In this document: positions 32,229 through 40,559 of the stretch, one piece after another
How positions within the stretch are numbered: position 1 is the stretch's first letter
Layout of the letters: every line of letters begins with the position of its first letter
Origin: Streptomyces lacrimifluminis
GTDB taxonomy: Bacteria; Actinomycetota; Actinomycetes; Streptomycetales; Streptomycetaceae
Assembly (NCBI RefSeq): GCF_014646095.1
Contig: NZ_BMMU01000016.1
Location: forward strand, 1 to 52,639
Direction: 5' to 3'
Length of the DNA stretch: 52,639 nt
Notes under the pieces: generated by a model
Database searches by the model: none
What the model was told of the DNA's origin: nothing
The model's input: only the letters and a program-made list of their open reading frames with translations
Program-made: the position numbers and the translations under genes

Positions 32229-33182
32229 ATGTCCATACTGAGACGTGTCAACGCGCTGCACCTCCTGGGGACGGGCGCCGCCACGATCGCCCTCTGCGCG
32301 GCCTCCGCCTCGGGCGCCTGGGCCACCGGCACGCCCGGCGGTGACGGCTGGGGTTCCAAGACCGGCGGCTACAAGCCCGGCGCCGGCGCGGGCACGAAGA
32401 CCGAGACCGACCGCTGCCAGTTCTCCCTCGACGGGCAGAACTTCTTCGACTCGGTCCGCGTCGACGACCAGAACCTCAAGCCCACCGACGACGGCAAGGT
32501 CCACATCCAGGTCCGCACCGCCGGTGACGCCAGCACCTGCACCGCGTCCCTCGCCTCCTACATCGCCCACGGCGCCACCTTCGGCACCTCCGGCCTTCAG
32601 GTCTTCGTCGACTTCGACACCGTCACGGTTCGGCAGGGTCAGACCGACTCGCTCGACATCGCGGTGCCGGACGCGGGCTGCTTCGCGCAGATCGACCTCT
32701 ACCGGGGCAAGGTCAAGTTCGACGGCGACTTCGACGCCAACGACGGCTTCGAGCACGGCGACCTGCCCAAGGGCCCGGACCGTCCGGTCATCAAGGACAA
32801 GCTGATCGCCGCCTGGAACGGCGGTACGAAGGACTGCACGCTCACGCCTCCGCCGGCCGAGGAGACCCCGGGCACCCCGACTCCGACCCCGACGCCGCCG
32901 GCCGAGGAGACCCCGGGTACGCCGACTCCCTCCGAGCCCGCGCCCGAGACGACCCCGCCCGCCTCCGAGACGCCGTCGACCCCGACGCCGTCCGAGTCGT
33001 CCCCGGAGTCCACCCCGCCGGCCACCCCTGCGAGCCCGGTCAGCAGCCAGCCCCCGCTGGCCGAGACCGGCGGCGGCAGCGCCACCGGCCCGATCGCGGG
33101 CGGCGCCGCGGCGCTGCTGATCGGCGGCGCGGCGATCGTGCTGGCGACCAAGCGACGCAAGGCGGCTCGCGCCGGTTCGTGA
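32229..33182 (+). CDS. Cell-wall-anchored surface protein (LAXTG sortase substrate)
   Basis: A 317-residue surface protein. A signal peptide ends near Ala32 (GAWA-T). Residues about 55-200 form an unassigned folded domain with several Cys residues (DRCQFSL, STCTASL, DAGCFAQ, KDCTLT) that may make disulfides. A Pro/Thr/Glu-rich wall-spanning spacer follows with repeated PAEETPGTPTP. The end is a class-E sortase signal: LAETG, a hydrophobic helix and the basic tail KRRKAARAGS. Sortase would cut within LAETG and link the protein to peptidoglycan. The start is ATG 32229 with a weak ribosome binding site. Ligand or role unknown. Confidence 0.88.
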   Translation: MSILRRVNALHLLGTGAATIALCAASASGAWATGTPGGDGWGSKTGGYKPGAGAGTKTETDRCQFSLDGQNFFDSVRVDDQNLKPTDDGKVHIQVRTAGDASTCTASLASYIAHGATFGTSGLQVFVDFDTVTVRQGQTDSLDIAVPDAGCFAQIDLYRGKVKFDGDFDANDGFEHGDLPKGPDRPVIKDKLIAAWNGGTKDCTLTPPPAEETPGTPTPTPTPPAEETPGTPTPSEPAPETTPPASETPSTPTPSESSPESTPPATPASPVSSQPPLAETGGGSATGPIAGGAAALLIGGAAIVLATKRRKAARAGS

Positions 33183-33204
33183 CCCCGCGCGGTAACGCTT
33201 GAGC

Positions 33205-33251
33205 ACGTCCGCCCCGGTACCGCTCCTCGCGAGCGGTACCGGGGCGGACGT
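33205..33251 (+). terminator. Bidirectional terminator, 21-bp perfect stem
   Basis: The arms 33205-33225 and 33231-33251 are perfect complements with a 5-nt CTCGC loop. It lies between the convergent LAXTG-protein and nucleoside hydrolase stops, and is built like the one after the conservon. Confidence 0.92.
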
Positions 33252-33286
33252 CGTTTCCGAACCCCTGGTCCTGGCGCGCTATCGCG

Positions 33287-34294
33287 CTACCGCTTCTCGA
33301 CCGTCCCCAGGTACAGCTTCACGTACCGCTCCACGCCGACGTCCAACGCGACGTCCACCAGCGGCTTTTCCCGCGTGCCGTGGTGGATCTCGGACTCGCC
33401 GGGGCGCGGCCTGCGGTCCACGACCGTCTGGCCCCGGGTCGGGCCAGGGGTCAGGGAGACCTCGACCGGCAGCAGGCTGGTGGTCAGCCCCGCCGGGTCG
33501 GCGACCGCGCAGACTGCCCCCGCGTCGCCGAGGCTGCCGGTGGGCGTGGGGTCGCCGGTGGCGGCCGGGTCGCGGTGGGCCAGCAGCCGACCGGCGAGAC
33601 GCGCACCCGGTTCCGCGCTCGCGCTCAGCCGCTGGACATCGGCCCACGGCACGACGACGCGCCGGAAGACGTCCAGTCCGTACATCGTGATCGGCACCCC
33701 GGCGCTGAGCAGGATCGCGGCGGCCTCCGGGTCGTGCCACACGTTGAACTCGGCGACGGGCGTGGCGTTCCCGATCTCCACCGCGCCGCCCATGAAGACG
33801 ATCCGCTCGATGTTGCGGGTCACCTCGGGGTACGTACGCAGCAGCAGGGCGATGTTGGTGAGCGGCGCGATAGGGACGAGCGTGACCGGGCGGGGCGAGC
33901 CGAGGATCTCGCGGCGCAGCAGGGTCACCGCGTCCACGTCGACGGGCATCCGGTCGGTGGGCGCCGACAGGCCGATGTCGCCCATGCCGTCCCGCCCGTG
34001 CACATGGGCGGCGGGCCGCGCGGGCTCGATCAACGGCCGCTCGGCCCCACGCGCGACGGGCAGCTCGGGGGCGCCGGCCTGGTCGAGGACGGTGAGGGTG
34101 TTGCGTACGACCTGGTCGACGTCCGTGTTCCCGGCGACACAGGTCACCGCGCGGAGGTCGATCCCCGGATGGCGTACGGCGAACAGCAGGGCCAGGGCGT
34201 CGTCGATACCGGTGTCGCAGTCGATGATGACGGGCACGGGGTGAGCTGGACTGGCGTCGGGGTGGGCGTGGGCGGTGGGTTCCACAGTCGTCAC
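33287..34294 (-). CDS. Nucleoside hydrolase
   Basis: A 335-residue member of the inosine/uridine-preferring nucleoside hydrolase family, which cleaves the N-glycosidic bond of ribonucleosides for base salvage. The calcium-binding signature DCDTGIDDALAL is near residue 28, and the family segments PVTLVPIAPLTNIALLL, ERIVFMGGAVEIGNATPVAE and EFNVWHDPEAAAILL (with the catalytic-site NxxxDPEAA element) are intact. Base preference is not evident. GTG 34294 is supported by AAGGAG eight bases upstream; the frame extends to 34330. No signal peptide. Divergent from a lipoprotein gene. Confidence 0.93.
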   Translation of the reverse strand: MTTVEPTAHAHPDASPAHPVPVIIDCDTGIDDALALLFAVRHPGIDLRAVTCVAGNTDVDQVVRNTLTVLDQAGAPELPVARGAERPLIEPARPAAHVHGRDGMGDIGLSAPTDRMPVDVDAVTLLRREILGSPRPVTLVPIAPLTNIALLLRTYPEVTRNIERIVFMGGAVEIGNATPVAEFNVWHDPEAAAILLSAGVPITMYGLDVFRRVVVPWADVQRLSASAEPGARLAGRLLAHRDPAATGDPTPTGSLGDAGAVCAVADPAGLTTSLLPVEVSLTPGPTRGQTVVDRRPRPGESEIHHGTREKPLVDVALDVGVERYVKLYLGTVEKR

Positions 34295-34438
34295 GGTGAG
34301 GGCTCCTTTCCCGGCTGCACAGACTCCCACGCCCTCCGGTGCTCACCCGTACGGCCCGGCCCGCTGGTGGGACCGGGCGCGTGATGGTCCCGTCGAGGGG
34401 AGATCTGACGTACCGGCACCTCTGGAGGAACTCCCTTG

Positions 34439-35353
34439 ATGACCCGTCGGCCCTCTCCCCGTGCGGTACGCCTGCTCGCCTCGGCCCTCGGGATGGGCAC
34501 CCTGCTGACGATGGCCGCGTGCATGCACGACGAGGACCGCGCCGGGGCCGCCATGGAACGCCGGCAGGCCAGACCGGTCGCCTCCCCCACCGCCCCGGTC
34601 CCCGCCGCCCAGCGGGCCTCCGCCTCCCCGACCGCCCAGCCCGCCCTCACCGACACCCAGGCCCAGGGCGCCCTCCTCACCGACGCCGACCTCGGGGCGC
34701 CGTGGGCCCCCACCGAGGGCGCCGCGATCTGGCGGGACGGGCTGCTCAAGGCGACGACGGACAACGCCGACTGCGGACGCCTCCTCGACGCCGCGTACAC
34801 GGAGGAACTGGTGGGCGAACCGTCCGGCGCCCGTGCCGTCGTCGGCTTCGACGACTACGACGAGGGCGGGCAGCTCCGCTACCAGGTCATCGCCGCCCAC
34901 CGCGCCGACGTGGACGAGCGGCTCGCCTGGCTGAAGACGATGCCGCGGAAATGCGCCCGCTTCACGGCGGTCGGACCACGCGGCGCCCGCCAGGAGGTGC
35001 GGGTCACGGAGGTCGGACTGCCGCAGGTGGGGGACGCGAGGCAGGGCCTGCGGCTGTCGACGCGCGGCGAACTGGACGGCGCCCCGGCGACGCTCACCCT
35101 GGATCTCGCCGCCGTACGGGTCGGCGACGACGCGATCGTCCTCACCAACGGCGGCCTGACCGAGCCCCGCACGGAGTACACCGTCCACGCGGTCCAGGTC
35201 GGCGCCGAGCGCCTGAAACAGACCAGGAAGGAGACCGCACCCCTGCCCCAGACCCCGGTGCAGGACCAGAGCCAGAGTCCGACGCGGGGCCCGGTCCAAC
35301 CCCAGCCTCAGCCCCGGGAGCAGGAGCAGGAAACGGACCAGGACCTGTACTGA
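34439..35353 (+). CDS. Putative lipoprotein
   Basis: A 304-residue exported lipoprotein of unknown function. The signal peptide has a lipobox LTMAAC with the Cys near residue 28. A Pro/Ala-rich linker precedes a folded domain with TDADLGAPWAPTEGAAIWRD, paired Cys residues (NADCGRLL, PRKCARF) and a beta-rich second half. The C-terminus is Gln/Pro/Glu-rich and disordered. The domain pattern recalls Streptomyces lipoproteins annotated as sensor-domain-like, but I am not sure. GGAGGAA at 34424-34430 sets ATG 34439 as the start. Confidence 0.78.
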   Translation: MTRRPSPRAVRLLASALGMGTLLTMAACMHDEDRAGAAMERRQARPVASPTAPVPAAQRASASPTAQPALTDTQAQGALLTDADLGAPWAPTEGAAIWRDGLLKATTDNADCGRLLDAAYTEELVGEPSGARAVVGFDDYDEGGQLRYQVIAAHRADVDERLAWLKTMPRKCARFTAVGPRGARQEVRVTEVGLPQVGDARQGLRLSTRGELDGAPATLTLDLAAVRVGDDAIVLTNGGLTEPRTEYTVHAVQVGAERLKQTRKETAPLPQTPVQDQSQSPTRGPVQPQPQPREQEQETDQDLY

Positions 35354-35408
35354 ACGACCGGGCGACCGAGCAGCCCGGCGGCCCTGCGCCCGTGGGTGGG
35401 TGTCTCCT

Positions 35409-35431
35409 CCACCTGCGCATAGGGCAGGTGG
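35409..35431. terminator. Hairpin after lipoprotein gene
   Basis: CCACCTGC and GCAGGTGG form an 8-bp stem with a 7-nt loop, 56 bp after the lipoprotein stop. It may be a terminator, or an operator for the downstream membrane-protein pseudogene. Confidence 0.4.
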
Positions 35432-35486
35432 TGTACCTGACACCACCGACACAGGCAAGGCGGCCGGCTCGCCGACCCCGACCGGA

Positions 35487-36127
35487 ATGAGCGAGGCGAC
35501 CGGCCGCCGCCTGACCGGCGCCGCGGCCATCGCCGCCGCGGTCGCCCTGACCGTCGAAGTCCCCCTGTACTTCGTCTACCCGGGCCCACCCCCGGACGCG
35601 AACGTCCTGGCCCGCCTCCTGGTCGGGATCATCGCGCTGGCGTTCCTGATCGTCTTCGTGACGAGCTTCCGTGAACTCGTGAAACGGGTGAACCCGGCGT
35701 ACGAGTGGGCGGCCTCGCTGGCCTTTTCGACGGGCCTCGTCTACGCGACGATCACCCTGGTCTCCATGGGCCTGGAGGCCGCGCGGTGATCGCCACCGAC
35801 CACTCGATCGACCCGACGATCGACGTGAACGGCACCTACATCCTCTACGGCTCGATCAGCCGCCTCCTGCTCGCCATGTTCCTGGCGGCGACCGGCTTCA
35901 CGATCGCCCGCACGAACCTCCTCCCGCGCTGGACCGCCCGCTCGGCCTACGTCCTGGCCGGCGTCAACCTGGCCTTCGTACCATCCCTGTTCTTCGGCAA
36001 CACCCCGGCCGACTTCTACGCGGCGAACGGCTGGGGCACGACCGCCTCGATGGCGCGATCCTCAGCTACTGGCTACTGGCTGCTGGCCCTGGGCATCTCG
36101 ACGTACCGCAGCGCCACGAAGCACTGA
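35487..36127 (+). pseudogene. Frameshifted DUF4386-like membrane protein
   Basis: The first frame (35487-35789) encodes MSEATGRRLTGAAAIAAAVA and two or more helices, ending ITLVSMGLEAAR. A second frame, from GTG 35786, continues with VIATDHSIDPTIDVNGTYIL and further helices to 36127. Homologues of the DUF4386 type read through this point as one protein, so a single G has probably been lost near 35780 (GGCGCG to GCGCG). Near 36052 another G appears lost, and a 7-bp duplication (CTACTGG at 36066-36072 and 36073-36079) restores the frame, turning an expected GAILSYWLL into ARSSATGYWLL. Automated annotation would call two genes overlapping by GTGA. Confidence 0.7.
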
Positions 36128-36163
36128 GACACCTCAACTCCCTTGTCCCATACGCATACGAAC

Positions 36164-36199
36164 ATCGCGGCGACCTCCACTCCGGCAGGGCGCCGCGAT
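36164..36199. terminator. Hairpin between convergent genes
   Basis: ATCGCGGCG at 36164-36172 pairs perfectly with CGCCGCGAT at 36191-36199 over an 18-nt loop, between the frameshifted membrane gene and the convergent TerD-nuclease gene. Confidence 0.5.
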
Positions 36200-36218
36200 C
36201 GGTGCGGTGGGTCGGGTG

Positions 36219-38324
36219 TCAGCCCGCGGCGGCCGTCTCCCGTGTACGGGACGACGACGTCCGGCGCTCCAGGTGGACGACGACATGGGCGTGGAAGCGG
36301 TCGACGGACTCGTCGACGCTGCGGATGAAACCGGACTCGGCGTTGCCGCGGGTGTTGCCCATGCTCCGGAAGAGAGACAGCCGGAAGCCGGTGATCGGCG
36401 TGCCGTCCTTGGGCAGCAGGTCGGCCGGTTCCGGGCGGAGGCGTTCCAGGGTGCCGCGCGGACCGGGTACCTGACCGGCGAGCAGCGCCTCGACGTGCAA
36501 GTCGGCTGGGGCGTCGGCGAGTTGGCGGACGAGTCGCTTGGTCCAAGTGAGCGGGTAGCCCTGTTCGGGTACCGGGATCTCGATGGACGTACGCAGTTTG
36601 CCGGTCCGCAGGTCCGCGCAGAGGGCGAGGATGCCGGGAGTGCCGTCGATACGGAGTTCGGCCTCCAGCCGTCCGTCCGCGCACAGTTGGTCGGCCAGGG
36701 TGGCACGGCGGGTGCGTGGATCGCTTCCGCGTTTCGCGCGCTGCACGGGCAGTGCCTTCTGGCCGAGTTCGCCGCCCAGCCGCAGGCACACCTGGCGGAC
36801 CAGTCGCTCCCAGCTCTCGACGACGTCGACCGCGCGCGAGTCGCCCTGGCACAGGGTCTCGTCGTCGATGCCGTTACGGACGGGGACCCAGGCGGGGCCC
36901 ATGTTCTGGAAGCCGTGGCAGCCGGAGTTCTCGTGCTGGAGGTAGTGCAACAGTTCCTGGAGGAGCCAGGCGTGGGCCGCGTTGCCGACGCCCTCGTGAC
37001 GGATCAACATCTGGGCCTGGTGGGCGACTTCGGCCCAGGAGAGGTGCCAGAGGGCGACCTTGTGCTTGCGCCGGCCGTCCGCCTTGACCTCGACCAGCGG
37101 GCTGCCGTCGAGTTCGACGTCGTTGGACAGGGTGATGACGGCCTCGTAGCCGCGCCGGGCCGCGATGTCTGCGTATGCCTGCACCTGGTCCGGCTTGAGG
37201 GAGTTGCCGTTCGTCTTCGTCTCGACGAGCGCCGTCCACAACTTGCCGGCCCGCTCGACGCGGATCACGCCGTCGGGGCGGCGCGGGGTGTCGCCGTTGG
37301 GCAGCGTGACCTCCGTGAACGTCTCCATCCGGCCGGCCGGCGCACCGAACGCTGCCGTCAACCGCCGTCCGAACTCCGGGACTTGGGTCATCACCGCGAG
37401 CAGAACGGAGGTCGCCCGGGTCTCGCGCTCACGGTCGCTCTTGAGAGCGGCGGCGGGGAAGAGTCGCGCCACCCGCCAGGCGTCGTTCTCGGCAAGGGAC
37501 TTCCTGGCCACCTTGGGCAGCGTGACCTTCTTCTTCGCAGTACGGGGCCGGGGCGCGACCTTGGCCACCGGCTGGTCCGGCGGTACGGGCCGCACCGGCT
37601 CCACCTGGCGCTCGCTCGTCGGCTGCGTGGGGATGGCGGGCAGGGGCGCGGCCTGCTCCTGCGGCACGGGCACCGCCTGCACTCCCTGCACTTCCTCCAC
37701 TTCCTGTTTCTCCGCCGCCTCGGCCTCCGTTTCGGCCTCCGCGTCGTCGTCGATGTCGACGCCGAAGTCCGTTGCCAGGCCCGCGAGTCCGGACTCGTAT
37801 CCCTGGCCGATCGCCCGGAACTTCCAGTCCCCGCCGCGCCGGTAGAGCTCGCCGAAGAGCAGCGCGCCCACCTCACCGGGGTCGTCGATGGCGAAACGCA
37901 GCAGGCTCTCGCCGGCGCCGTCGGCCAGCGTCAGGCACAGGCCGTGCAGGTCGGAGAAGCGGGCGCCCTCGTAACGGCTCGCGGCGACGACGATCCGCTC
38001 GGCGTCGTCCGCGATCGCCGTCAGATCGAAGGTGATGCGGTCCTCGTCGCCGTCGGCAGTGGGCGCCTTGCCCAGCAACTGCACGCTGCCGTCGGCGGCG
38101 ACGGGGTTGTTGTAGAAGTAGAAGTCCCCGTCGCTGCGGACCTTGCCGTCGGCGGTCAGCAGCAGGACGGAGACGTCCGCGTCGCCCTCCCCCGTCGGAC
38201 TGCTCCAGCCCAGTCTGACCATCACTGAGCCGACATCTTCGCTCAACGCGGCCAGACCGACGTTGGCGCCCTTGACCATCTCGTGCACGAGGCCCCCCAG
38301 ATGCACCGTAGTGACGTGTGACAC
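36219..38324 (-). CDS. TerD domain fused to PD-(D/E)XK-like nuclease domain
   Basis: About 701 residues. The first about 175 residues are a TerD (tellurium-resistance/stress) domain: KGANVGLAALSEDVGSVMVR, DADVSVLLLTADGKVRSDGD, DFYFYNN and FGELYRRGGDWKFRAIGQGY, with acidic residues typical of calcium-binding TerD folds. An acidic then Pro-rich linker follows. The middle (about 330-430) shows a restriction-endonuclease-like core: DGVIRVERAGKLWTALVETK, giving D-x(n)-ExK, and a Gln-containing helix NSLKPDQVQAYADIAAR. The C-terminal about 270 residues are unassigned. TerD proteins fused to or encoded beside DNA-processing enzymes are known, and a role in damage or phage stress is an inference. Starts at GTG 38324 and ATG 38342 are both possible. 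Confidence 0.85.
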   Translation of the reverse strand: MSHVTTVHLGGLVHEMVKGANVGLAALSEDVGSVMVRLGWSSPTGEGDADVSVLLLTADGKVRSDGDFYFYNNPVAADGSVQLLGKAPTADGDEDRITFDLTAIADDAERIVVAASRYEGARFSDLHGLCLTLADGAGESLLRFAIDDPGEVGALLFGELYRRGGDWKFRAIGQGYESGLAGLATDFGVDIDDDAEAETEAEAAEKQEVEEVQGVQAVPVPQEQAAPLPAIPTQPTSERQVEPVRPVPPDQPVAKVAPRPRTAKKKVTLPKVARKSLAENDAWRVARLFPAAALKSDRERETRATSVLLAVMTQVPEFGRRLTAAFGAPAGRMETFTEVTLPNGDTPRRPDGVIRVERAGKLWTALVETKTNGNSLKPDQVQAYADIAARRGYEAVITLSNDVELDGSPLVEVKADGRRKHKVALWHLSWAEVAHQAQMLIRHEGVGNAAHAWLLQELLHYLQHENSGCHGFQNMGPAWVPVRNGIDDETLCQGDSRAVDVVESWERLVRQVCLRLGGELGQKALPVQRAKRGSDPRTRRATLADQLCADGRLEAELRIDGTPGILALCADLRTGKLRTSIEIPVPEQGYPLTWTKRLVRQLADAPADLHVEALLAGQVPGPRGTLERLRPEPADLLPKDGTPITGFRLSLFRSMGNTRGNAESGFIRSVDESVDRFHAHVVVHLERRTSSSRTRETAAAG

Positions 38325-38407
38325 GCACCACACCCTGCGCATCAAGGGAACCCTAGCGTCGGTCAGTGACCATTGGCCCCAAATGGTCGGAAGAAACCCC
38401 CTGTTCG

Positions 38408-39079
38408 CTACTTCTTCGGAGCCCCGAAGGCCTCCTCGAACATGGCCCTTCCCTCGTCCGTGGCCTCGGTCGTGCCGCCACACATCGGGACGATGCCGCC
38501 GTCCGCGGTGACGAGGTAGTGGGCGCCGATCTCGAAGTCAGGGGCCTCCGAGGACGCATAGTCGTTGCTGAGGCGGACTTCGTGGGAAGGGTTGGCCAGG
38601 TTGGCGTCCTTGCGATACCAGTGGTCGACTTTGAGGACCACGCGTCCGCCGTTTTCGGCCGTCACCGTGCCCTCGAAGGCGAGTTCGTGGCCGCGCAGGA
38701 GGTCGGGCGTGGGTGCCGCGCACTTCGCCGCCGCCGGGTCGCCGTCCGGGAGCATCAGGGTCAGGGGCTGAAGCTGGGGCACGCTACCGACTCCCGCCGC
38801 ACCTGCCCCCGCCTTGTCCGCCGTGTCCTCTCCGCCCTGAGCGACACCCCAGCTGACACCGCCTCCCACCAGCAGCAGCGCTGCGAAGGCCAGTGCAGGT
38901 ACGAGGCGGCGGCGCGGCCGTGCGTCCTGAGTGGCTTTGGCCGGGGGCGGGGTTGTGGTTGTCGCTGTCTGCGTGTTCATCGTGGCCTCCACAAGACGGG
39001 TGACGTCGGGTCGCGGAGCCTTCGAGGTCAGTGCCGGGTCCGTGGCCTTCAGGTGGGCCAGCAACTCGTCGTCGTTCAT
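38408..39079 (-). CDS. Anti-sigma-like membrane protein
   Basis: A 223-residue single-pass membrane protein coded just downstream of an ECF sigma gene, with its ATG overlapping the sigma stop (ATGA). A short acidic N-terminus (MNDDELLAHLKATDPALTSK) leads to a Thr/Pro linker, a helix at about 60-80 (LVPALAFAALLLVGGGVSWG) and an external domain of about 130 residues containing two Cys. The position and shape are those of ECF anti-sigma factors, but no zinc HxxxCxxC motif is present. It probably holds the sigma factor at the membrane until a signal arrives. Confidence 0.75.
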   Translation of the reverse strand: MNDDELLAHLKATDPALTSKAPRPDVTRLVEATMNTQTATTTTPPPAKATQDARPRRRLVPALAFAALLLVGGGVSWGVAQGGEDTADKAGAGAAGVGSVPQLQPLTLMLPDGDPAAAKCAAPTPDLLRGHELAFEGTVTAENGGRVVLKVDHWYRKDANLANPSHEVRLSNDYASSEAPDFEIGAHYLVTADGGIVPMCGGTTEATDEGRAMFEEAFGAPKK

Positions 39080-39705
39080 CGACTGCTCCTTCCGTTTCCG
39101 TTTCCGGTACCGGTTCCTTGTCCTTCGTCTGTCTCATGTCCGGGGTTCGGGCCGGTCTTTCGTTCCAGCTGGGCCGCCAGTCTCTTCTTCGCCCGGTGCA
39201 GCCGGATACTCACGGCGTTCGCGCTCAGGCCGGTCACCTCGGCGATCCGGCTCGGGGTCAGTTCCTCGTACGCCCACAGCAAGACCACTTCCCGGTCCAG
39301 CGCGCGGAGTTGGGCGAGCGCCGCGTGCAGGGCGGTGTGGTCGGCGTCCCCCGTCTCCCGCGCCGCGCCCGCCGCCGTCCACGTCAGGCGTTCCAGGAGC
39401 GAGCGTCTACGGCGGTCCGCGCGGCGGGCGTTGGCGAGGCAGCCGCGGGCCACGCCGTAGCACCAGGGCAGCACGGCGTCGGGGTCGAGGTCGGGGACGT
39501 GCTCCGGCGCCTCCAGGCCCGGTACGTCCAGGCCCGGTACGTCCTCGATACGGCGCCACAGCACCAGCAGCGTCTCCGCGAGGACGTCGTCGACCTGGTC
39601 GGGTTCGGCGCGCCGCAGCAGATAGCGGTGCAGGGGTGCCGTCACGATGTGCGCCAACGCCTCGAAACGGGCCCGCTGATCCCGGGCGCCCCTCTTCTCC
39701 GTCAT
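39076..39705 (-). CDS. ECF RNA polymerase sigma factor
   Basis: A 209-residue ECF-type sigma factor. Region 2 is seen in PLHRYLLRRAEPDQVDDVLA and ETLLVLWRRIEDVP, with PWCYGVARGCLANARRADRR following. Region 4 is LRALDREVVLLWAYEELTPS and RIAEVTGLSANAVSIRLHRAKKRL, the -35-recognition helix. The C-terminal extension is Gly/Thr-rich. ATG 39705 fits the domain start; a GTG at 39714 is also in frame. The gene is translationally coupled to the anti-sigma-like gene. Genes controlled are unknown; autoregulation is usual. Confidence 0.93.
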   Translation of the reverse strand: MTEKRGARDQRARFEALAHIVTAPLHRYLLRRAEPDQVDDVLAETLLVLWRRIEDVPGLDVPGLEAPEHVPDLDPDAVLPWCYGVARGCLANARRADRRRRSLLERLTWTAAGAARETGDADHTALHAALAQLRALDREVVLLWAYEELTPSRIAEVTGLSANAVSIRLHRAKKRLAAQLERKTGPNPGHETDEGQGTGTGNGNGRSSR

Positions 39706-39803
39706 GGATTCCACGCCCCGACCTGTCCGGCACCGGGGGAATCCTTTCACCACCGCCGAGTTCCCGTCGGCGGAAGCCGGCGGCGGTCGGTTCCGGGCCG
39801 GCT

Positions 39804-40559
39804 TCACCTCTTCTCGTACGGATTCGACGGCTCCGCGATCTTCCGCACGGACCCCGCGTCCAGCACCGGCGGCCAAGCCGCGTCCGAGCCCGGCTTTCCC
39901 TTGGGCACCCAGGTTCCGGTGACGGTGACCCAGGTGTCGGTGACCGGGGCGTCGGCGTCGCGTATCTCGACTTTGCTCGTCGATGCGTCGGCCGCGCAGC
40001 AGGAGACGAGGAGACGGGTGACGTACCAGGCGCCGTCGTCCCCGTGGGTGACGAAGCCGGTCAGGCGGACGGTACGGCCCTTGAGGGACCGCCCGCTGTC
40101 GAAGACCGCGCGCGAGCTGAACTCGCCGACCGTCAGCTCCAGCGGATTCCCGGCGGGCAGCGCGCGGAACGTACCCACGCCCTGCGCGGCCCGCTGAGCC
40201 GCCTCCCGGTCCGCGCTGTACGAGCCCAGGGCGGGCGGCGGGAAGAGGAGCAGCGCGAGGGCGGGAAGTGTGAGCAGCCAGGCGACCCGGGGCCCATGCC
40301 CATGCCCATGACGGTCACCGTGGTCGTACCCATGACTTTCACCGGGGGCGTTCCCATGGTCATCGGGGTCGTCCTCGCCCCGTCGCGCCACGGCGGCCAC
40401 CACCCCCAGCAGCACCAGTACCACCCCGGACACCACCAGGTACGGCCGCAGCCCCACCTGCACGTATCGCAGATACAGCTCGCTGAACAGCGCGATGCGC
40501 AACACCGCCCCGCCCGTCAGCAGCAACAGCACAGCGGGCCCGTACCGCCCCCGCCTCAC
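39804..40559 (-). CDS. TIGR03943-type membrane protein with His-rich loop
   Basis: A 251-residue membrane protein of the TIGR03943/YcgQ-like family, commonly paired with DUF318 permeases, as here. Three or so helices lie in the first 115 residues (AVLLLLTGGAVLRIALFSEL, YLVVSGVVLVLLGVVAAVAR, VAWLLTLPALALLLFPPPAL). Between helices is a His/Asp/Gly loop (HGYDHGDRHGHGHGP) that could bind zinc or copper. The C-terminal external domain ends with an OB-like region including a paired Cys (LLVSCCAADAST). GTG 40559 overlaps the permease stop (GTGA). Metal or small-molecule transport is likely but unproven. Confidence 0.82.
   Translation of the reverse strand: MRRGRYGPAVLLLLTGGAVLRIALFSELYLRYVQVGLRPYLVVSGVVLVLLGVVAAVARRGEDDPDDHGNAPGESHGYDHGDRHGHGHGPRVAWLLTLPALALLLFPPPALGSYSADREAAQRAAQGVGTFRALPAGNPLELTVGEFSSRAVFDSGRSLKGRTVRLTGFVTHGDDGAWYVTRLLVSCCAADASTSKVEIRDADAPVTDTWVTVTGTWVPKGKPGSDAAWPPVLDAGSVRKIAEPSNPYEKR

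Noticed and set aside
36207..38228. A 673-codon plus-strand open frame
   Set aside because: It is antisense to the TerD-nuclease gene and lacks domains.
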